Shown: positions 35,296 through 44,332, counted from the first letter of the stretch. The stretch: DNA of 64,000 nucleotides from JABGPL01 sp964387885 (GCA_964387885.1 CAYLYZ010000005.1:23682-87681), one strand, 5' to 3'. Notes: generated by a model not told the origin, from the sequence alone. Numbers and translations: made by a program.

Positions 35296-36660
35296 ATGGG
35301 ATGGCAAAAAGGACCGGGTAGCAGGTACGCACCATTAACACCTGCTGTGCTGGATCCGGGGTGTGAGGAACACTCACCGGAAATCCCCCGAACCTACCTC
35401 CATATCGATATGGACGCCTTTTTCGCTTCGGTTGAAGAGCGAGATAATCCGGATCTGAAAGGAAAACCGGTCGCTGTTGGGGGAGGTCCCGGAAAAAGAG
35501 GTGTTGTAACTACCGCAAATTATGTCGCCAGAAAATTCGGATTACACTCGGGCATGTCTTCATTCGAAGCTCAAAAGAAATGTCCGGATGCGGTGTTTCT
35601 CCCAATCAACGGCAGTAAATATATATATGTATCTGCCCAGATAATGGCTGCCCTTGAAAGTTTCTCACCCATTGTCAGACCATTATCCGTTGATGAGGCT
35701 TCTCTGGATATTACCGGATGTGACCGTCATTATGGCAACCTCGCGATGCTTGGTCAGGCAATAAAGGACAAAATTCGCGAGAAGTTTGAACTTCCCTGTA
35801 CTGTGGGGATTGGGCCTAACAGACTTATTGCGAAAATGGCAGCCAACATCGGCAAACCAGATGGTTTATTAGTCCTCGATTCAGAGGGAGCAGCAAAAGC
35901 ATTTGCTCCACTTCCGGTTGATAAAATGGTCGGCATTGGCAAGTCCACATCTGCCGCACTTGAAGGAATCGGGATTAGAACATTAGGTGATCTGGCAAAT
36001 TGTTCGGACTATAAACTTAAAAACCGGTTCGGGATTATTGGTCCAAACATGAAGAAGATGGCTCGTGGAGAATGGGCAGGAAGAATGCGTCTTGATGATG
36101 AACGCGCACCGATTGAAAAATCTATCGGGCACTCAAGAACATTCAGCGAGAATATTTCCGATATTGTTGAACTCAGATGCCGTCTTGTTGGTCTGTCGGA
36201 AATGGTTGCACGAAGAGTGCGACGTGCACAGGTTGTTGGGCAGGTTCTTACATTGAAACTGCGATACCCCGATTTCAGGACACCAAGTCACCAGATGCGA
36301 ATGCCCTCAGCTACAGATGATGAAGAAACTCTTATCGACTATGCCTGGAAACTGCTTAGTGAGCTCTGGAATCCGGGAGCACCTGTACGCCTGCTGGGTG
36401 TATCTCTCCGTGAGCTCGCCCCAAAAAAAGAATGGTCAGGACAATTGAACCTGTTTTCATTAAGAAGGCAAAGACGGGCATGTGATCTTCACGAGGCTTT
36501 AGATACTCTTCGCGACCGATTCGGAGAAAATGTTGTCTCGCGTGCAATGAGTGGCAGATACAAGGGAAAACCAAAGCGAGGATCTTCAGGCGAAATTATC
36601 CCATTTGGCCACCGTTTATCCATGAGTCGTCAACCTGCAACTTCTGATATTCCAAACTAA
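35296..36660 (+). CDS. dinB: DNA polymerase IV (Y-family, DinB)
   Basis: 454 residues. The catalytic metal-binding carboxylates are visible: Asp38 in HIDMDAFFASVEE and Asp133/Glu134 in SVDEASLDIT (most DinB proteins have SIDEAFLD). The HhH region follows (MVGIGKSTSAALEGIGIRTLGDLA, 211-234), then the little-finger domain. QLNLF (383-387) matches the beta-clamp binding motif. A 28-residue N-terminal extension before the first strand and a basic C-terminal tail of about 60 residues beyond the clamp motif are additions to the core. It performs translesion synthesis past DNA lesions in the cytoplasm. The SOS-like promoter upstream of the VOC gene suggests damage induction. Confidence 0.9.
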   Translation: MGWQKGPGSRYAPLTPAVLDPGCEEHSPEIPRTYLHIDMDAFFASVEERDNPDLKGKPVAVGGGPGKRGVVTTANYVARKFGLHSGMSSFEAQKKCPDAVFLPINGSKYIYVSAQIMAALESFSPIVRPLSVDEASLDITGCDRHYGNLAMLGQAIKDKIREKFELPCTVGIGPNRLIAKMAANIGKPDGLLVLDSEGAAKAFAPLPVDKMVGIGKSTSAALEGIGIRTLGDLANCSDYKLKNRFGIIGPNMKKMARGEWAGRMRLDDERAPIEKSIGHSRTFSENISDIVELRCRLVGLSEMVARRVRRAQVVGQVLTLKLRYPDFRTPSHQMRMPSATDDEETLIDYAWKLLSELWNPGAPVRLLGVSLRELAPKKEWSGQLNLFSLRRQRRACDLHEALDTLRDRFGENVVSRAMSGRYKGKPKRGSSGEIIPFGHRLSMSRQPATSDIPN

Positions 36661-37217
36661 TATATTTCTACAACAATTTGTATATACACTATTTCGGTCG
36701 TATTCTTTTAAAATTTGTCTTATTGATTTCTTCCCGTTGTTTGGCATTACAACAATATTGGGATTGTATTACCACAATTATCCATATTAATTTGGGTTTG
36801 TTTCCATTTTGGTTTTACGCTCAGACACAATCACTGATATAGGGTTAATTGCTAATTTGGGCCTTTTACCATTATCATTTTCAATGAATTAATTGTTGGA
36901 TAACGGACACCTTTCGATTTAGAGGCTTTCAATTCTTAATACAGATTATTATTATTACAGTACTGCTCGCTACGAATTTGCTACCATTTTGGCTACATAA
37001 ACCGTGTTTTGTGATTACCTTGTCCCGGAGACAAATCAGATTGTATTCACTATCTAACATGACCACTCTTCAGGTTTTTGGTTTGTTGTGTGCAAAAACT
37101 TCTTTTTCCATTACACAAGCAACGTCTTTTCAGTGTTATTCCGAGACACTCTATTCAAGTTTCGGTTCTACATACTTTCAATGTCCAGTTTCGCCAGTTT
37201 CTGCCTCGGAATAAACA
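36661..37217. other. Large AT-rich intergenic region
   Basis: 557 bases between dinB and the WD40 gene. It is AT-rich, and on the plus strand rich in T. I see no gene with a ribosome site, no strong hairpin and no recognised RNA. An open frame starting near 36978 lacks a Shine-Dalgarno and looks unlike protein. The region could contain a decayed gene or long leader. Confidence 0.4.
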
Positions 37218-38963
37218 TTGAATTATTATCAGAAACTAATATTATGGATTGGCATCGGAATAATTGCCTGCATGGGATTATTCCCTCCCTGGGTGATGAC
37301 CCGTTTAATTGATGGGGCTGTCTTTACGAAAGCAATTGGGTATTCCTTCATTTTTGCATCACCTGAAGATGCAAATACTATCGACTTTCTGAGGTTGATA
37401 GTACAATGGTTTGTTATTATTATCATCACCCTCGCACTTATTTTTACTTTCAAAGATCCCACAAAACTCAAACCACTGCCCTCTGTAGATTCTTCGGATA
37501 CTCAGGATAATCGGGATAATCAGGATATTCAGGATGAACCAGTTGAAGGTACTGAAAAAACCCCCACCGCACCATTAGATATTCTACCGGATACCGAGGC
37601 AACCGCAAAAGACAGGATGGAGCTTTTCGGTGGTGCTGAACCTATGAACACGTATGAGCAGAGGCAGACGTTCCCAACCCTCCAGGAGTTGGTCAAGCGG
37701 GAAGCAGAAAAATCCCAGGCAGAAGATAAAGATGATACTGATGATATTGAAAAAGAAGAAGAAGAAAAACAAAAAGAGGCAGCTGAAGAAGATAAAAAAG
37801 AAGATCCAAGATTTCTTAAAGCAATTCATGTGTTTATGGGACGTCGAGATTCGAAATATGTCCCTAAATTTATCCCCCGCAAAGTTTGGATTTGGGTTAC
37901 AATCGTTGGCCTTATTGTAATAATCGCGATTTTATTCTCCATGCCGCGATTTAAACAGAAGGGTATTTCTATCTTTATGTCCGATAGAAATTTAATCAAG
38001 GAAATGGTAACTGAGGCTTCGCAGACTAAAATGGTCAGGGGACATGAACGGTTTATTCGGTCAATTGCATATAGTCCCGATAGTAAATATTTAGTCACCG
38101 GAAGCTATGATAATACTATCAAAATTTGGGACGCTACTGGCGGATATGAGCTCAAAACTCTTTTAGGACATACCGATCGAGTTCGATCCGTTAAATTCAG
38201 CCCTGATGGAAAGTGGATAGCTAGTGGCAGCGATGATAAAACAGTCAGGTTATGGAGTGTGGAAAGTGGTCTCGAAGCTATTGTATTTGAGGGGCACACA
38301 GATAAAGTACGAACGGTGGCGTTTCACCCTTCCGGTGAAATAATTGCCAGTGGTAGCAGCGATACTAATATTAAATTATGGAGTACAGAGAGCGTTTCTG
38401 AATTGAGGACACTTGCTGGTCATTCTGCTGAAATATGGTCAGTGGATTTTGATACAAAAGGTCGTTATCTGGCAAGTGGAGGTGATAATAAGCTGTCTGA
38501 GGGCGGCCAGATATTTTTATGGGATTATAAATCAAGCAAAATTTTGAGAACACTCGATATTAAAACTGGGACACCTATCGCCATAGAAATCAGCCCGGAT
38601 GATCAAGCGTTGGCAGCATGTATAGCCGTTCGTGAGAAAAGCAAGGATGGCTGGGAGAGTGGGAAAATTGTAATATGGGAATTGTTTACTGGGAAAATAA
38701 TCGACCATCTTAAACCCGGTCGAAATATTACGTGTACATCACTATCCTTTCACAACAATGGTCGTCTTTTGGCAAGTGGTGATAACCAGAAGAGCATTCG
38801 CTTATGGGATATTAAGCGTGGGATTGAAGTAAAGGAAATGAAAGGACATTTGAACCTGATTAGTTCAATCGCATTCAGCCCCGATGGTACCCAATTAGTA
38901 AGCGCCAGTACTGATAGGGGAAACGAAAGTGGGGAAATACATATGTGGGGACCATTTAAATAG
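37218..38963 (+). CDS. Membrane protein with WD40 repeat domain
   Basis: 581 residues starting at TTG. Three membrane segments are visible (about 7-23, 60-78, 223-241). Between the last two lies an acidic, repeat-rich cytoplasmic or periplasmic loop (DNRDNQDIQDEP, then a Glu/Lys coiled coil at about 160-198). From 275 to the end are about seven WD40 repeats with the GH ... WD signature (GHERFIRSIAYSPDSKYLVTGSYDN; GHTDRVRSVKFSPDGKWIASGSDD). WD40 propellers are protein-binding platforms. The three membrane passes put the propeller on the opposite side from the N-terminus. It stands alone, with 413 bases downstream before the next gene. No kinase or protease domain is present. Function unknown. 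Confidence 0.8.
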   Translation: MNYYQKLILWIGIGIIACMGLFPPWVMTRLIDGAVFTKAIGYSFIFASPEDANTIDFLRLIVQWFVIIIITLALIFTFKDPTKLKPLPSVDSSDTQDNRDNQDIQDEPVEGTEKTPTAPLDILPDTEATAKDRMELFGGAEPMNTYEQRQTFPTLQELVKREAEKSQAEDKDDTDDIEKEEEEKQKEAAEEDKKEDPRFLKAIHVFMGRRDSKYVPKFIPRKVWIWVTIVGLIVIIAILFSMPRFKQKGISIFMSDRNLIKEMVTEASQTKMVRGHERFIRSIAYSPDSKYLVTGSYDNTIKIWDATGGYELKTLLGHTDRVRSVKFSPDGKWIASGSDDKTVRLWSVESGLEAIVFEGHTDKVRTVAFHPSGEIIASGSSDTNIKLWSTESVSELRTLAGHSAEIWSVDFDTKGRYLASGGDNKLSEGGQIFLWDYKSSKILRTLDIKTGTPIAIEISPDDQALAACIAVREKSKDGWESGKIVIWELFTGKIIDHLKPGRNITCTSLSFHNNGRLLASGDNQKSIRLWDIKRGIEVKEMKGHLNLISSIAFSPDGTQLVSASTDRGNESGEIHMWGPFK

Positions 38964-39376
38964 ATATATCCTTCTAATCGTACATTTGCTCGGAAAAACT
39001 GACTTTGAATTCAGATCTCATTATTGATAAATACAGCTGCCTCAAAACAATCAGCCACCTGAAGGCAAATTCATGTTGCACATCGTATTACAGATATATT
39101 GAACACTGCTGAACCTGATTTGTAAAATAATTCTCATTGAATTAAATATGGGCAATGACAAATATTCTTCTTATATTACAAGCATTGGAGATGATCTCAA
39201 TGTTACTCCTCTGATTCGAATCTACATCAATTTCATACGGAAATCCGAGTGTTGAGTTCAATGATAAATGGTCTGACCAAATATCATTGAGATTGGTATT
39301 CACTGTGATGATCCTTTAAAACGAAAAACACATATTATGTTAGAATTCAACGCAACCAATACTGAGGAATATTCAA
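38964..39376. other. Intergenic region with two nested palindromes
   Basis: 413 bases with no gene seen. It holds CATTG-G-AGAT-G-ATCT-CAATG (39183-39202) and a larger, imperfect inverted repeat at 39259-39289. Both include CATTG/CAATG ends. Confidence 0.5.
39259..39289. promoter_or_regulatory. 31-base imperfect palindrome upstream of HDOD gene
   Basis: CAATGATA ... GGTC-T-GACC ... TATCATTG is nearly self-complementary over 31 bases, with mismatches only in the three bases between the two stems. It ends 88 bases before the HDOD gene start. It may be an operator or an RNA hairpin. Confidence 0.4.
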
Positions 39377-40267
39377 TTGCCCGGTAACATGAACAACCGA
39401 ATTTTAGAGATTACCAGGCAACTTAAGAATCCACCAAAGCTACCTCCAGAAATGGTCTCTCTGTTGGAACTTATTGATAACCCGGAAACAACCGCACCAA
39501 TACTGGCACGATTTATTAACAGTGATTTAATTCTGACAACAAAAATACTGAATCTCGCAAACTCAAGCTTTTATAGATTTCCTCAAAGAATCAGAACCAT
39601 TAATCACGCAATAGTGGTGTTGGGATTCCAGTCTGTTAGAGATCTCGGACTTCTAATCTCTGCTTATAAAGCACTAACAGATGGTGAATATCAAAATTAT
39701 TTTGATCCCACTCAATTCTGGCTCCATTCAATTGCAACCTCTGCCGGATGCAAAATCATCGCGGAGAAAAGTAACTTCAAAATTCCTGGTGAAGTATTAG
39801 TAACAGGATTTTTACACGATATCGGAATTTTAATCTTATGTGATAGTTTTGGAGATAGATATAAAGACATTCTTAAAACTTCCAGTGATGAAAAAATCAG
39901 CCTGTATGAGGCTGAAATGAGAGTTTTAGGATTTTCGCATGCGGATGTAGGCGGATATATTTTAGAGAAGTGGAATATTTCATCGTACCATAGTTCTGCA
40001 ATTTATGATTATCCTCACCCATGGAAATCTACTGATCTACCGAATACGGCAATGCTTGTTAACTTTTCAGATATTCTGGCGCGAAGAATGGGATTGCGTA
40101 TTGTTGAAAGTGATATGTTTCCTGAAATTCATCCCAAAGTAATTTCATATTTGAATCTCAGGCTTATGGGATCGGGAGATATTGATTGGGATTATTATCG
40201 AGGTCTTTTATCTGACGAGATGAATAATGCCAGAGCATTCTTAAGTGTCCTGAGAGCAAATAACTGA
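39377..40267 (+). CDS. HDOD-domain protein
   Basis: 296 residues; the HDOD domain covers about 12-215. The sequence LKNPPKLPPEMVSLLELIDNPETTAPILARFINSDLILTTKILNLANSSFY is typical, followed by INHAIVVLGFQSVRDLGLL and GFLHDIGILIL, which has the HD pair but lacks the full metal-binding set of active HD phosphohydrolases. HDOD proteins bind regulators of signalling, chemotaxis, biofilm and stress. The start is TTG with GAGG nine bases upstream; an ATG four codons later is also possible. It is followed in order by a histidine-kinase-like protein, suggesting a signalling pair, though 336 bases separate them. Confidence 0.85.
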   Translation: MPGNMNNRILEITRQLKNPPKLPPEMVSLLELIDNPETTAPILARFINSDLILTTKILNLANSSFYRFPQRIRTINHAIVVLGFQSVRDLGLLISAYKALTDGEYQNYFDPTQFWLHSIATSAGCKIIAEKSNFKIPGEVLVTGFLHDIGILILCDSFGDRYKDILKTSSDEKISLYEAEMRVLGFSHADVGGYILEKWNISSYHSSAIYDYPHPWKSTDLPNTAMLVNFSDILARRMGLRIVESDMFPEIHPKVISYLNLRLMGSGDIDWDYYRGLLSDEMNNARAFLSVLRANN

Positions 40268-40603
40268 TATTGCAAATATTACTACTCCTGAACCGCCAAT
40301 TCAAGCACTACATAGTATAAAGCTTCATCAGACAGTTCTTGCTCTAATATAGCAGAACTTACCATTCTAAAGCTTTCCCTGCGTGATGAAAAATCTTATT
40401 ATTAAAGTGAGTGAAGTTGAATTTGATGGATTTGGAAGACGGTAATAATCTCAACTTTACCCTTAGGTGTGAAAAATAGTCCGTAAACAAACTAATGGTT
40501 GTTATAAGCAAACACTGTTGTTGTCGAATGGTGTTTGAAAGTGTCACAATAAATTTACATTACTTTTTTTGAAATTTTGCCTGATCTAAAGGGAGGGAGT
40601 TTT
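40268..40603. other. Intergenic region between HDOD and kinase-like genes
   Basis: 336 bases, AT-rich. I see no gene, no strong hairpin and no known RNA. The promoter of the kinase-like gene is expected near the right end. Confidence 0.35.
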
Positions 40604-41332
40604 GTGATAAAATCTTCTGAACGAATCTTAGTAAAGCAAGAAAAAACACCCGACAATATCTCTGATCATTGTCTTCGTTTAAGCCGAATCTCTGCATTAG
40701 GCTTTATGTCAAGTTCGATGATGCATGATATCGGTAATGCACTGACAGTAATATCAGGAAACTCCCAGATTATTCAGATTAAAGGGGATAATCAGACTAT
40801 CGATCAAATCCAGTCACGCATCGAAACTATTTTGGAGCAGGTAGTACGCATTCAAAACATCACCGACAGGGTTGGAAGCTTTGGTTCGCGGTTATCCGGT
40901 GTTCAAAAGAAAATCGATCCGTATTATCCTCTTGGTAATGCACTTTATGCACTTTCCAGAAAATGTAGTATAGCTGGCATTGAATGTGAATCCAATAATT
41001 CAAAAAAATTGGCTAATATCTTCTGTGACCCATCAATAATGGAGTTCATTTTTCTTGAATTCCTGTTATTATTCCTTAAACACCCAATTGACGGAAGCAA
41101 GCTGACTGTCAATAGTGAATTGGATAAAGGCAAATTCAACATCAAAGCCTGGTTTACATCTAAAAGCAGTATGCAGAAAATTTTTGAACTCTGGGATAAT
41201 CCAAACCTCGAATCTTCTCTCTATGCGGCCCTGATTGGACTTGAAGAATGTAAAGGCACGGTTAAACTAATCAAAAATACCGAAGGTGTTGGATGGCTAA
41301 TTTCAATATCTTCAAGCACTAATGAGGAATAA
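40604..41332 (+). CDS. Degenerate histidine kinase (HisKA-type H-box, eroded ATPase)
   Basis: 242 residues from GTG at 40604, chosen because GGGAGG lies seven bases upstream; an in-frame TTG at 40577 has no ribosome site. The H-box is clear: SSMMHDIGNALTVISGNSQII with His41. The following coiled region matches a dimerisation domain. The expected ATPase boxes are missing: where N-box and G-boxes should be, the sequence reads EFIFLEFLLLFLKHPIDG and GTVKLIKNTEGVGWLISI. It may be a phosphotransfer or pseudokinase scaffold rather than an active kinase. No sensor domain or membrane segment is present. It overlaps or abuts the thioredoxin-lipoprotein gene and follows the HDOD gene. Confidence 0.6.
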   Translation: MIKSSERILVKQEKTPDNISDHCLRLSRISALGFMSSSMMHDIGNALTVISGNSQIIQIKGDNQTIDQIQSRIETILEQVVRIQNITDRVGSFGSRLSGVQKKIDPYYPLGNALYALSRKCSIAGIECESNNSKKLANIFCDPSIMEFIFLEFLLLFLKHPIDGSKLTVNSELDKGKFNIKAWFTSKSSMQKIFELWDNPNLESSLYAALIGLEECKGTVKLIKNTEGVGWLISISSSTNEE

Positions 41333-42389
41333 GGTGAAAATAATCATTTGTTTATTCAGATGTGAGATGTTGAAGTTACGCACCATAACCTCCTTTTCAA
41401 TAATCCTGACTCTCCTCGGCTTAGGATGCGAAATTGAGAATTTCCCGGGTTCCGGAGGAGAACCGGAAGGTACTCTTTTTGTTTCTGCTTCAGATTCTCT
41501 TGACAAAACTGTCGAGGGAGCATCAATCCTTATTGATGGTGTGGAAACACCGGGAAGGACTCCCGCTTTCATTCATGGAATATCTGAAGGTGAACATCAA
41601 CTAATTATTCGCGAGTTTGGTTTTTGGAATGATACTTCACGAGTTGAAATCTCAGGTGGGGATACTACAGAGGTATTCGCCATCTTGCACGCTGTACCCT
41701 CAAACATGACTGGGAATTTGACAGTGGAATCATCACCTGCAGGTGCTGTTTTGCTAATTAACGGCAGGAAACATTTCGTGGACAATACAGCTGCGATAAC
41801 ACCGGGCTCCTTTGAACTGCCCTGGGGCAGGTATAATTTATCCGTTCATCTTAATGGCTATGCAACTATTTCTCCTTTACTGCCCGGAATAGAAATCCTG
41901 CCAGGTGAAAACCAAAATCTGGATTTTTCTCTTACTGCCACCGAATCCGGTCTTCTAACCGGGAATCTACCATACTCATTTACTCTTGAGAACATTTCAG
42001 GGGATTCTATTTCGGTTACTGATTTAACAGGCTATGTAGTTCTTATCAATTTCTGGTATGCAGCTTGCGCACCCTGTATCGCTGAATTTCCGGGAATTGA
42101 AAACGTCTATCGAAAGTATAATACTGATGGCTTCCGAGTCTTGGCTATTAATCCTATGCGACCGGACAACCGTGAAGCAGTGATCCAAAAACAGGATGAA
42201 TTGGACATGACTTTCCAGTTATTGCTCGATTGGGATCAGCATGTAACACGGGATTTGTATGTGGTTGGAGAATTTCCGCAAAACTTCCTTATTGACAGAA
42301 CCGGCAGAATTCATGATGTCAGAGGTGGAGTTGAGGAATCTGAACTGGATTCAATGGTAAGTGATTTACTTCAAACAAGTGGACAATAA
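41322..42389 (+). CDS. PEGA-domain thioredoxin-like lipoprotein (TlpA/ResA type)
   Basis: 355 residues from the ATG at 41322. Other candidate starts are GTG at 41334, with AGGA upstream, and ATG at 41367, which begins at the signal proper (MLKLRTITSFSIILTLLGLGC). A lipobox Cys (residue 36) anchors it. Two PEGA-like beta domains follow (about 50-125 and 132-205), with GASILIDGVETPGRTPA and GAVLLINGRKHFVDNTAA. The C-terminal thioredoxin fold has the redox motif Cys249-Ala-Pro-Cys252 in NFWYAACAPCIAEFP and the cis-proline strand EFPQNFLIDRTGRI. TlpA/ResA proteins reduce periplasmic disulfides, often in cytochrome maturation. The PEGA repeats could bind a surface carbohydrate or protein. Confidence 0.8.
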   Translation: MRNKVKIIICLFRCEMLKLRTITSFSIILTLLGLGCEIENFPGSGGEPEGTLFVSASDSLDKTVEGASILIDGVETPGRTPAFIHGISEGEHQLIIREFGFWNDTSRVEISGGDTTEVFAILHAVPSNMTGNLTVESSPAGAVLLINGRKHFVDNTAAITPGSFELPWGRYNLSVHLNGYATISPLLPGIEILPGENQNLDFSLTATESGLLTGNLPYSFTLENISGDSISVTDLTGYVVLINFWYAACAPCIAEFPGIENVYRKYNTDGFRVLAINPMRPDNREAVIQKQDELDMTFQLLLDWDQHVTRDLYVVGEFPQNFLIDRTGRIHDVRGGVEESELDSMVSDLLQTSGQ

Positions 42390-42390
42390 T

Positions 42391-43107
42391 ATGAAGAATA
42401 TACTGATTTTTCTGGTTTCAGTTTTAGTGCTATTCATCTCCGAAACAGCATTAGGACAACAATTTGAGTTCGTCCCGGACTCAACCGACGGTATCGGAGC
42501 TCCTGATGCGGAGAACAAATTTGAGGGTCCCATAACAAACCTCTGGGATCAAGAAAACAAAATTGAGTGGATTAAGCATGAAGACCTTCCGGAAGGCTGG
42601 ACTGTTCAAATCTGTCAGTTTACTCTAACATGCTGGATGGACTGGATTCTCTCTGATACAATAGTCTTACCACCCAATGGAGAAGATAAGCTCCAGGTAA
42701 AATTCTTTACGAATGATACAGAAGGCGTCGGTACTGTTACTTTGGATTTGACCCCGGTTTCAGATCCGGATCTTCACGAGTCGTTTACATTTACCCTTGC
42801 CCTCGGGGAAAACGACGTTCAGGAAAACACATCCTCGAATAATCGAGCCGGACTCAGCTTCGACATATCGAGCAATTTTGGTTTGTTTCACAACGCACAG
42901 TTAAATTCTCCGAACGATACCCGGGCAAAACTTGTAATGTATGATGTTAAAGGTCGAAAAGTCGATACGATTTGGGACGGAAAGTTAAACGCCGGTCATA
43001 ATACCATTTCCCTAAATCCTTCATCCAATCTAACAGGTGTATATTTTGTGAGGCTTGAAACTTCAAATTTGGGAAACTTGACAAGAAGGATGATCCTTCT
43101 CAATTAA
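42391..43107 (+). CDS. Secreted protein with degenerate C-terminal sorting domain
   Basis: 238 residues from the ATG at 42391, two bases after the thioredoxin gene, so co-transcription is very likely. A signal peptide (about 1-22, ending ALGQ) is followed by an Ig-like domain with Cys-bearing WTVQICQFTLTCWMDW, then a C-terminal domain (about 165-238) shaped like the sorting domains here: KLVMYDVKGRKVDTIWDGKLNAG ... TGVYFVRLET ... RRMILLN. The usual PNPFN motif is replaced by NSPND, so it may be non-functional or recognised differently. The two Cys residues could be a target of the neighbouring thioredoxin lipoprotein; that is speculation. Confidence 0.65.
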   Translation: MKNILIFLVSVLVLFISETALGQQFEFVPDSTDGIGAPDAENKFEGPITNLWDQENKIEWIKHEDLPEGWTVQICQFTLTCWMDWILSDTIVLPPNGEDKLQVKFFTNDTEGVGTVTLDLTPVSDPDLHESFTFTLALGENDVQENTSSNNRAGLSFDISSNFGLFHNAQLNSPNDTRAKLVMYDVKGRKVDTIWDGKLNAGHNTISLNPSSNLTGVYFVRLETSNLGNLTRRMILLN

Positions 43108-43157
43108 TTTGAGTCAAGAATTTTATAGAATCGCGGTTATACGAGTCAACTTATTTA

Positions 43158-44090
43158 TTACTCTTTACTTTCCGGGGGAGCAAGATTGACAATTGCCAAT
43201 ACTCCGTCATTGATTTTTGTCGATGTTTCAAGATGAGACACCAATAACGGAGATTTTGCACCTAATAATGACTGAATATTAGAATTCATATCAGAAAATC
43301 CATTTACCGAATCTAACGAAATAGGTTTGGAATTATTTGGCACAATAAAATGAGTATGCGACAGAAGTTCGGAAGCTGAACCTGAATCTCCCGGGGATGA
43401 GTAAAATGCTCGATTGCGAACCGTTTGTTCCACATCTTTTCCTCCAAAACTTTCCCAAATCTTTCCATAAGGTCTTGTTATTATACCAACTACTATAAAA
43501 TGAGTTTGTTCTGGTATTTTGTCCTGAGCAAAAAGTATATCAAATCCCTTCGAGGAGATAGAAAAAGGTAAACCACTGGAATCGAAAGCCTTGTGCATAC
43601 CACGATTAATTGCTATCGGGGATTTTTTGAGTCGTTTATGAACAATTAAGTCTGATTGGCAAGAGACAATTCCAAAGAAGCCTAAAATCGGTGATTCTGA
43701 ATTTATTGTCTTATTCAACTGGCCGATTAGCGAAGAGAAAAAAATCGATTCATTTAGATCAAGTCGAATCAACAATTGCGGATCATGCTCCCATCCCACT
43801 AAGAAAGGAGACCAGCCTGTTTGATATGAATCCACGATACAATCCGGATAAGCTGGTCTTGTAGTCATAAATTCTTCTGAGACACATATACTCTCACCAA
43901 TTTCACCAAGAGCTTCCGCCTTTGAGTTCAGCCCACTTGAAGCACCCAATCCAAAGGAAAGATCATGTGATATTTTTTCCAGGTCTGATTCTTCACAGGA
44001 AGAACTCAGCACATTATTTATTTTCCCATACATTTCCAATTTGCCGGGGTGGGCATTCTCATTACAGCAAAGTACTTTGAACTGATCCAT
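43158..44090 (-). CDS. Hypothetical soluble protein, 310 residues
   Basis: I do not recognise this family. No signal peptide or membrane segment is visible, so it is probably cytoplasmic. Conserved-looking stretches include SFGLGASSGLNSKAEALGEIGESICV, PFLVGWEHDPQLLIRLDL and HFIVVGIITRPYGKIWESFGGKDVEQTVRN. The ATG at 44090 has a weak GAAAG upstream. It stands next to the aldolase gene on the same strand, but 242 bases and a terminator lie between, so it is a separate transcript. Length and composition suggest a real gene; function unknown. Confidence 0.55.
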   Translation of the reverse strand: MDQFKVLCCNENAHPGKLEMYGKINNVLSSSCEESDLEKISHDLSFGLGASSGLNSKAEALGEIGESICVSEEFMTTRPAYPDCIVDSYQTGWSPFLVGWEHDPQLLIRLDLNESIFFSSLIGQLNKTINSESPILGFFGIVSCQSDLIVHKRLKKSPIAINRGMHKAFDSSGLPFSISSKGFDILFAQDKIPEQTHFIVVGIITRPYGKIWESFGGKDVEQTVRNRAFYSSPGDSGSASELLSHTHFIVPNNSKPISLDSVNGFSDMNSNIQSLLGAKSPLLVSHLETSTKINDGVLAIVNLAPPESKE

Positions 44091-44122
44091 ATCTTTCTGT
44101 TATAACATCTCTTAAAAGAGCT

Positions 44123-44205
44123 GTCATTGCGAGCGTAGCGAAGCAATCCATTATGTCACATATTTACAAATAGATCGCTTCGCCCCTGCGTTCCTCGCGA
44201 CGACA
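44123..44205. repeat. Dispersed repeat with imperfect inverted ends
   Basis: It starts GTCATTGCGAGCGTAGCG, runs on as AAGCAATC, and ends with the imperfect complement: GATCGCTTCG, a spacer, CCTCGCGACGAC. This ~83-base element type recurs in many bacterial genomes as a miniature or boilerplate repeat. It separates the unknown gene from the aldolase. Confidence 0.7.
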
Positions 44206-44272
44206 TCCATTCTTCTCTACTTTCGGGAAATGCTATAGACTCCTCAACATTTATTTTCTATCACAAGAAGTG

Positions 44273-44312
44273 CAAAAATTATGAACGCGCCAGTATTAAC
44301 TGACGCGTTCAT
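44273..44312 (-). terminator. Intrinsic terminator of the aldolase transcript
   Basis: On the minus strand, ATGAACGCGTCAGT pairs with ACTGGCGCGTTCAT (one G-U type mismatch) over a short loop and is followed by AATTTTTG. It lies just after the stop at 44333. Confidence 0.75.
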
Positions 44313-44332
44313 AAAACTTATAAATAGTGTAT

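Noticed and set aside
36978..37214. Plus-strand open frame of 78 codons in the T-rich gap
   Set aside because: No Shine-Dalgarno, and the residue composition reflects a T-rich region rather than a protein.
44123..44205. Insertion sequence next to the aldolase gene
   Set aside because: The element is about 83 bases with no transposase; it fits a short dispersed repeat only.
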